Assembly: GCA_022340585.1 (NCBI GenBank)
Contig: JAJDNS010000061.1
Span: forward strand, 1 to 64,000
Direction: 5' to 3'
Length of the DNA stretch: 64,000 nucleotides
From: Acidobacteriota bacterium
GTDB lineage: Bacteria > Acidobacteriota > Vicinamibacteria > Fen-336
This document shows positions 59,424 through 64,000 of this stretch, one piece after another. The position numbers were made by a program, and so were the translations under genes. The notes below the pieces were generated by a model, which was not told where the DNA came from, searched no databases, and saw nothing but the letters and a program-made list of their open reading frames with translations. How positions within the stretch are numbered: the first letter of the stretch is position 1; the number at the start of each line of letters is the position of its first letter.

Positions 59424-60014
59424 CTACTGCGACACCGAGAAGTGCGCCCGCCGGTTCTTGGCGTAGGCCGCTTCGTTCTCCGAGGGATCGAGGGGCTGCT
59501 CCTTCCCGTAGGATACGGTGCGCAGACGCTCGGGGGCGACGCCGAGGCCCACCAGGTAGTCCCAGACCGCGCGGGCCCGCTGCTCGCCCAGGGCCAGGTT
59601 GTACTCCGTGGTGCCCCGTTGGTCGCAGTGCCCCTCGATGGTGACCCGGACGTCGCGTCGACCCTGCAGCCAGAGGGCATGCTTCTCGAGAGTGGCCCGC
59701 GCCGCCTCGGTGAGGGCGGAGCTGTCGTACGCGAACTGGACGTCCGCGAGCGGGCTGCCCTGCTCGTAGGCCGACGCGTAGTCGCTCTCGAGGTCGGAGC
59801 CGGCGGCGGACTCACCTTCCATCGCCACCACGTCGGGCCCCTCGTCGATGGGCTGGGTGGGCAGGGTGTCGTCCAGCCCGGACCCGGCGGGCGGGGGCGG
59901 CGGCGGCGCGGCGGTCAGGGCCGGCGGTCTCTTCTTCCCCCCGCAGGCGGCGAGGGAGAGACACGCGGCGAGCACGAGCAGGCTCGCGGGGTGGCGGTGG
60001 CGCAGGAGCGACAT
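59424..60014 (-). CDS. pal: Peptidoglycan-associated lipoprotein Pal
   Basis: This 196-residue lipoprotein has lipobox L-A-A-C at about 21-24 and a proline-rich linker. The OmpA-type domain (about 85-195) has G-H-C-D-x-R-G-T-x-E-Y-N-x-x-L-G (about 128-143), which binds meso-DAP of peptidoglycan. The last residues A-K-N-R-R-A-H-F fit the family. ATG at 60014 has GAGGAGG upstream. TolB ends 23 bases before. Confidence 0.95.
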   Translation of the reverse strand: MSLLRHRHPASLLVLAACLSLAACGGKKRPPALTAAPPPPPPAGSGLDDTLPTQPIDEGPDVVAMEGESAAGSDLESDYASAYEQGSPLADVQFAYDSSALTEAARATLEKHALWLQGRRDVRVTIEGHCDQRGTTEYNLALGEQRARAVWDYLVGLGVAPERLRTVSYGKEQPLDPSENEAAYAKNRRAHFSVSQ

Positions 60015-60037
60015 GGATCCTCCTCGGATCGTTGGGA

Positions 60038-61408
60038 TCACGGCCCCCAGTCGGGCTGGACGTTGTTGCCCGCTCCGGTGGCCAGGCTCTGAAGGGAGCG
60101 GCCCTCCCGGTCCGAGACCGTGATCGTCCAGGTGCCGCTGCGCTTGCAGGAGAACACGAGGTGGCGCCCGTTGGGCGCCCACGACGGGTACTCGCAGGAG
60201 CCGCGGCCCTGAGAGATCTGGCGGACCTGCCGGGTGGCCAGGTCGATGACCGCGATGTCGAGGCCCCCGGCCTCGAGCTGGGCGGTGTAGGCGATCTCTC
60301 CGTACTGCCGGGCCGGGTTCCAGGCGCAGCCGTCGTTCCAGGCGCCGACGGTGGTGAGACGGCGGACGTTGAGGCCCTCGGCGCTCATGACCCACAGCTG
60401 GGGCGTCCCCGTCCGGCTCGAGGTGAACGCGATCTCCTGCCCGGTCGGGCTCCAGCAGGGAGCCGTCTCGGAGGCCCGCGTGTTGGTGATCTGCCGGGGC
60501 TCGCTGCCGTCGGCGTTGGCGACCCAGATGTCCATGTTCCCCGAGCGGTTGGAGGCGAAGGCGATCTTCTCCCCGTCCGGGCTGAAGGCGGGGGCGAAGG
60601 CCTGGCCGTCCTCGCGCTCTCCGGTGACGTTGGGCACGCTCTTCCCCTCGAAGATGCGGGCCAGATAGATGAGCGGCGTACCGCGGCGGTAGGACACGTA
60701 GCCGAGCGAGGTGCCGTCGCGCGACCAGGCGGGAAGAATGTTCAGGGAGCCGTTCACCGTGACGCGGCGGGGATTGAAGCCGTCGTAGTCGACGATGTAG
60801 AGCTCCTTGGACGAGCGCTCGGCGGTGGAATCGCGATCGGAGGCGAAGGCGATGCGGGTGCGGGCGACCCCCTGGTACTGGGTGAGGGTCATGATGTCGT
60901 CGGAGGCCTGGTGAGCGAAGATCCGGGGGTTGTCGGCCCGCCCGGAGTACTGGCGGGCGAGCATCGTCTGCCCGGAGTCCACGAAGTAGACCCGCACCTC
61001 GACCTTGAGCTCGTCGCCGGTCAACCCGGCTCGGGTGACGACCAGGATTCGCGCGCCGATGCCCTGCCAGTCCTCGAAGTTCGGCGCCTCGGGGTCGAGG
61101 GGGGGGATCGCGGTGAGCATGCTGTCCGAGACGAACTGGAACAGGCCCGGGAAGCGGAGGTCGTTCCGCAGGACCTGGGTGATCGTGCGGCAGGCCGCCT
61201 CGGTGCGCTGGTCCCGGGTCCGGGGCACGCACTCGGGCACGGCGAACCTCGGGGTGACGCCGCCAATGACGATCTGCTCGATCGGCTCCTGGGGCGAGGC
61301 CAAAAGGGCCCCCCCGCCGACCCCGGCGACGAGCGCTGCGAGCGCGAGGACGGCCCTAGCCCCCGGTCGGGCGGAAGACGGCCTGGATGGTCTTTCGGTC
61401 GGTTTCAT
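60038..61408 (-). CDS. tolB: Tol-Pal periplasmic protein TolB
   Basis: This 456-residue protein has a signal peptide (about 15-40), an N-terminal alpha/beta domain (about 45-165) and a six-bladed propeller with W-x-P-D-G-like repeats (S-P-D-G-E-K-I-A-F-A-S-N-R-S-G). The C-terminus ends near N-V-Q-P-D-W-G-P. It contacts Pal and TolA. The ATG at 61408 overlaps the end of the TolA-like gene by 53 bases; no nearer in-frame start is seen, so the overlap looks real. Confidence 0.93.
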   Translation of the reverse strand: MKPTERPSRPSSARPGARAVLALAALVAGVGGGALLASPQEPIEQIVIGGVTPRFAVPECVPRTRDQRTEAACRTITQVLRNDLRFPGLFQFVSDSMLTAIPPLDPEAPNFEDWQGIGARILVVTRAGLTGDELKVEVRVYFVDSGQTMLARQYSGRADNPRIFAHQASDDIMTLTQYQGVARTRIAFASDRDSTAERSSKELYIVDYDGFNPRRVTVNGSLNILPAWSRDGTSLGYVSYRRGTPLIYLARIFEGKSVPNVTGEREDGQAFAPAFSPDGEKIAFASNRSGNMDIWVANADGSEPRQITNTRASETAPCWSPTGQEIAFTSSRTGTPQLWVMSAEGLNVRRLTTVGAWNDGCAWNPARQYGEIAYTAQLEAGGLDIAVIDLATRQVRQISQGRGSCEYPSWAPNGRHLVFSCKRSGTWTITVSDREGRSLQSLATGAGNNVQPDWGP

Positions 61409-62123
61409 ACTGCCTCGGGAGGGGGCCGAAGGGCGCCGCGTTCAGCACCGCGCGCTTGGCGGCCATGTCCAGGAGCGATGCGCCGCTCGGCTGGGTGACG
61501 TCGACGTCGGCCACGTTACCGTCGGCCAGGATCGTGAACCTCACGCCGATGGGGTGGGTGAAGCCGGTCTTGATCTGCTGGTTCCAGAGGATCCAGATCT
61601 TCTGCTGCACCCCGGCCAGGTACCAGTCGCCGCCAGTGTCGGTGCCGTCGGGCACGCCGGGCCCGGGGGGGCCGAACTCCAGCCCGGGAGTGACCCCTCC
61701 GGCCGCCGAGGTCGGCCCCCGGCCGGCCGCCACGCGGGGGGGTGGGGTCGCCCTGGGCGTGCGGCGCCTGGAGTCCGGCTCGGGCAGGGCGTCCGGGGGC
61801 GGGGCCTGCTCCCGCGGGGGCTTCAGCACCTTTGGGGGAGGCTCGGGGGCGGTCTCAACCGGCTCGGGCTCGACCTCCGGCTTTGGCTCGGGCTTCGCCG
61901 CCGGCGGGGCGGTGGCCCGGGGGGAGCCGCCCCCGCCCCGGGGGAGCGCCACCGCGAACCCATCGGCCACCCGGAGCAGGGGCTCGCGAGGCATCAGCAG
62001 CGGGGCCGCCACCGCCACCGCGACGAGGACCAGGTGGCCGGTGAGGGAGACCAGGAACGAGGTCGAGAGGCCGGCGTCGAGGCGGCCCCTCTCGACGATG
62101 ACCCGGTCGACGGCCTCGTTCAC
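61356..62123 (-). CDS. TonB/TolA-like energy-coupling protein of Tol-Pal
   Basis: The 255-residue product has one membrane helix (about 21-43), a Pro/Glu/Lys-rich periplasmic stretch (about 65-130) and a C-terminal TonB-like domain (about 165-250: W-Y-L-A-G-V-Q-Q-K-I-W, then L-D-M-A-A-K-R-A-V). The long rigid linker is TonB-like, but position between tolR and tolB says it plays the TolA part. The GTG overlaps the tolR stop. It may serve both functions if no other TolA exists. Confidence 0.85.
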   Translation of the reverse strand: MNEAVDRVIVERGRLDAGLSTSFLVSLTGHLVLVAVAVAAPLLMPREPLLRVADGFAVALPRGGGGSPRATAPPAAKPEPKPEVEPEPVETAPEPPPKVLKPPREQAPPPDALPEPDSRRRTPRATPPPRVAAGRGPTSAAGGVTPGLEFGPPGPGVPDGTDTGGDWYLAGVQQKIWILWNQQIKTGFTHPIGVRFTILADGNVADVDVTQPSGASLLDMAAKRAVLNAAPFGPLPRQYETDRKTIQAVFRPTGG

Positions 62124-62575
62124 CGGGCCTTCTCCTCGGGCAGCTGGTACACGAAGCCGATGCGGTTGATGCCCGCGGTCTTGATCAGGTCGACGACACG
62201 GATGACCTCGCCGTAGCGCAGGCTCTCGTCGGCGGCGAGGTAGACCACCGGGTCGGCGCTCCCCGCCGTCATCGAGCGCAGCTGGTCCTCGAGGAGGGCG
62301 AGGTTGACCACCTTGTTGCTGACGAAGACCCGGCCGTCGGCCCTCACCGAAACCGTGATGCGATCCTGGGGGTCGATCTGGGGCTGGTTGGCCACGGGCA
62401 GCGAGACGTCGATGCCCCGGCTCATCATCGGCGCGGTGACCATGAAGACGAGGAGCAGCACCAGCACCACGTCCACCATGGGGGTGACGTTGATCTCCCC
62501 CATCATGGAGACGCCCCTTCGCGAACGGAGGCCGCGATAGAAGGAACCCGCGCTGCTCTCGCCGCCGCCCTTCAC
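62120..62575 (-). CDS. tolR: Tol-Pal protein TolR (ExbD family)
   Basis: This 151-residue protein has a short cytoplasmic end, then a helix (about 34-52) holding the proton-path aspartate D35 in N-V-T-P-M-V-D-V-V-L-V. The C-terminal ExbD periplasmic domain follows. GTG at 62575 is preceded by AGGAG. It follows tolQ by 17 bases. The first 24 residues are longer than in E. coli TolR. Confidence 0.93.
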   Translation of the reverse strand: MKGGGESSAGSFYRGLRSRRGVSMMGEINVTPMVDVVLVLLLVFMVTAPMMSRGIDVSLPVANQPQIDPQDRITVSVRADGRVFVSNKVVNLALLEDQLRSMTAGSADPVVYLAADESLRYGEVIRVVDLIKTAGINRIGFVYQLPEEKAR

Positions 62576-62592
62576 CTTGCCGCTCCTGCTCC

Positions 62593-63303
62593 CTACGTGA
62601 AGTTCCGCTCGACGATGTTGAGGAACTCGAGGGAGAAGTCGTCCATCATCGAGTTCAGGACCCTCACCCGGCTCGCGTAGTGGTTGTAGAAGACCGCCGC
62701 GGGGATCGCGGCGAAGAGTCCCATTGCGGTGGTGATGAGCGCCTCCGAGATCCCCGGGGCCACCACCTGGAGGTTGGCGGAGCCCATGCGGCCGATCTCA
62801 CCGAAGGCGTCCATGATGCCCCAGGTCGTCCCGAAGAGCCCGATGAAAGGCGTGACCGACGCGGTGGTGGCCAGGAAGCTCAGACGCCGCTCGAGGCGTG
62901 TGACCTCGCCGGTGGCCGCCCGCGCCAGGGAGCGGGAGAGGGACTCGAGGCTGCGCACCACCGGGCGCCCCTCGCCCTGCCCGGAGCGGACCTGCTGGTT
63001 CACCTCGACGTAGCCGGCCTGGAACACCCCCACGAGGGGACTCGCCTTCAGCTGGGGTGCGACCGAGTTCACCTCGGAGAACTTGGAGCTCTTCCGAAAC
63101 ACCCGGAGGAAGGTGTCCGACTGCGCCCGGGCGCGGTGCAGCACCAGCCCCTTGTAGACGATGATCGCCCAAGACACGAGGGAGAAGACGAGCAGGATGA
63201 GGAGGACGCTGCGGGCCACCCAGCCACTGTGGGCGATGAGGCCGCCCACGCCTCCCGAGAACGCCTCGGGCTGAACCTGGGCCAGAAGGGGCGCAAGGAG
63301 CAA
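62593..63303 (-). CDS. tolQ: Tol-Pal protein TolQ (ExbB family)
   Basis: This 236-residue protein has three membrane helices (about 27-47, 145-168 and 182-205). The MotA/ExbB signature G-L-F-G-T-T-W-G-I-M-D-A-F lies near 153-165. It forms the proton channel with TolR. TTG at 63303 is chosen because GAGAGG lies five bases upstream; GTG two codons earlier would sit too close to it. The promoter and an operator-like palindrome are upstream, and recN diverges. Confidence 0.92.
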   Translation of the reverse strand: MLLAPLLAQVQPEAFSGGVGGLIAHSGWVARSVLLILLVFSLVSWAIIVYKGLVLHRARAQSDTFLRVFRKSSKFSEVNSVAPQLKASPLVGVFQAGYVEVNQQVRSGQGEGRPVVRSLESLSRSLARAATGEVTRLERRLSFLATTASVTPFIGLFGTTWGIMDAFGEIGRMGSANLQVVAPGISEALITTAMGLFAAIPAAVFYNHYASRVRVLNSMMDDFSLEFLNIVERNFT

Positions 63304-63333
63304 TGACACCTCTCTAAGTTGCGTTAACGTTTG

Positions 63334-63362
63334 AGAATCCCACAACAGATTGTGGTTGTCAA
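63334..63362 (-). promoter_or_regulatory. tolQ promoter with a palindrome in the spacer
   Basis: On the minus strand a perfect TTGACA (63362-63357) and GATTCT (63339-63334) are 17 bases apart. Inside the spacer is the inverted repeat CCACAA-4-TTGTGG (63340-63355). A protein bound there would block polymerase, so it looks like an operator. Confidence 0.55.
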
Positions 63363-63424
63363 ACCACCAGACGCAGCACCCCATTGTGCGGTCCCCGCCT
63401 GTCCTTGAGACGTGTCATGATGCA

Positions 63425-63454
63425 TTTACAGTTGCCTGCGAGTTGTGCTATTCT
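63425..63454 (+). promoter_or_regulatory. recN promoter
   Basis: TTTACA (63425-63430) and an extended TGC-TATTCT (-10, 63449-63454) are 18 bases apart. The start codon is 20 bases beyond. I saw no LexA-type box of the common E. coli or Bacillus forms. Confidence 0.5.
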
Positions 63455-63474
63455 CGCCGTTCGCTCCCAGCCGT

Positions 63475-64000
63475 ATGCTTAAGTTATTACGTATCAACAA
63501 CATCGCGCTGATTCCGTTTCTGGAGCTCGAGCTGGGCTCGGGGCTCACCCTCCTCACCGGGGAGACCGGGGCCGGGAAGTCGATCCTCATCGATTCCCTC
63601 GGACTTCTCCTCGGCCGGCGGGCCTCCACCGACCTGATCCGCTCGGGCGAGGACCGGGCCGTGGTGGAGGCCGTGGTCGAGTGGGAGAACGCCGGGGAGC
63701 GACTCGAGGCTCACGGTCTGCCCGTCGACGGGAGCGAGGTCGTCCTCCGGCGGGAGATCCAGGCGAGCGGGAAGGGGCGGGCGACCGTCAACGGTGCCCT
63801 GGTGCCGGTGGCCCTCCTGCGTGAGCTGGCGCCCGGCGTGGCGGTCGTCCACGGGCAGCACGAGCCCCAGGGGCTTCTCGATCCCGCCCGTCACATCGAC
63901 CTGGTGGACCGGTTCGCGGCCGCGAAGGAGGGACCGGCCCTCGGCCGGGTCTACCGCGAGCTTCGCGAGGTGGAGTCCGCCCTGGAGCGGCTGCGGCGCG
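63475..64000 (+). CDS. recN: DNA repair protein RecN, N-terminal part (cut by window end)
   Basis: The visible 175 residues match the start of RecN, an SMC-like ATPase that helps repair double-strand breaks. L-R-I-N-N-I-A-L-I is at about 5-13, and Walker A G-E-T-G-A-G-K-S at about 29-36 is followed by the I-L-I-D-S-L block. G-Q-H-E-x-Q near 124-129 is a RecN marker. The coiled coil begins at the edge. ATG at 63475 fits the family and no strong binding site is seen. It diverges from tolQ. Confidence 0.95.
   Translation, partial: MLKLLRINNIALIPFLELELGSGLTLLTGETGAGKSILIDSLGLLLGRRASTDLIRSGEDRAVVEAVVEWENAGERLEAHGLPVDGSEVVLRREIQASGKGRATVNGALVPVALLRELAPGVAVVHGQHEPQGLLDPARHIDLVDRFAAAKEGPALGRVYRELREVESALERLRR

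Noticed and set aside
63363..63474. LexA (SOS) box upstream of recN
   Set aside because: No CTG-N10-CAG or GAAC-N4-GTTC match was found. Another LexA consensus in this lineage cannot be excluded.

Overview
This window is a dense, GC-rich bacterial chromosome segment carrying about 58 protein genes, two tRNA genes and very little spacer DNA. It encodes a Gram-negative cell: a full Tol-Pal set, LPS export genes (an LptC/LptA-like fusion plus LptB), an outer-membrane barrel and many lipoproteins. The cell also has an HprK/HPr phosphotransferase chain, NtrC-type and RpoN regulators, serine/threonine kinases with WD40-like tails, a type III polyketide synthase and a fused 2-oxo acid dehydrogenase E1. 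This mix, the kinase-propeller protein and the general gene style suggest Acidobacteriota or a related delta-type lineage. That placement is an inference from gene content, since no rRNA is present.

Layout. 1-4150: end of a YraN gene, divergent tRNA-Gly and tRNA-Cys, a small islet with an SGNH hydrolase bounded by a 45-bp copy of the tRNA-Cys 3' end, a membrane protein/winged-helix pair, a kinase-gene remnant and a methyltransferase. 4480-14050: outer-membrane barrel, CtpA-like protease, UvrA, HEAT protein, TPR lipoprotein, a small lipoprotein and an orphan NtrC-type regulator. 14700-24760: Gmd and IspG converging on a 49-bp hairpin repeat; a kinase-propeller protein; a transglutaminase/ABC exporter operon; TrmJ. 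24770-34660: HflX, TPR-SLH lipoprotein, Crp/Fnr regulator, Hsp20, MutS, TsaB, RimI, DUF465 protein, PssA, Nudix and a secreted protein built of 25-residue repeats. 34700-43300: DUF420, CtaB and a PQQ-propeller lipoprotein on one strand; GuaA, DnaE and AccA on the other. 43460-52740: a nine-gene operon running lptC/A, lptB, rpoN, hpf, hprK, rapZ, EIIA-Man, ptsH, ptsI. 52740-58050: fused E1 and a three-gene type III PKS cluster. 58100-63300: tolQ, tolR, tolA-like, tolB, pal, cpoB and ssb. 63475-end: recN, cut by the window edge.

The genes group by job. Envelope stability and LPS export come from Tol-Pal, Lpt and PssA. A regulatory PTS lacks sugar permeases and is linked to RpoN, HPF and RapZ. 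Genome upkeep is covered by UvrA, MutS, RecN, Ssb and DnaE.

Two themes cut across the window. First, palindromic or tandem repeats form the 3' ends of several genes (gmd/ispG, nudix, hprK), and a secreted protein of tandem repeats sits in the same stretch as the Nudix case. Second, many genes have a TAnnAT -10 hexamer only 6-15 bases before the start codon, often preceded by TGC, which predicts common leaderless or near-leaderless transcripts. I found no CRISPR array, insertion sequence, integrase or recognisable riboswitch.
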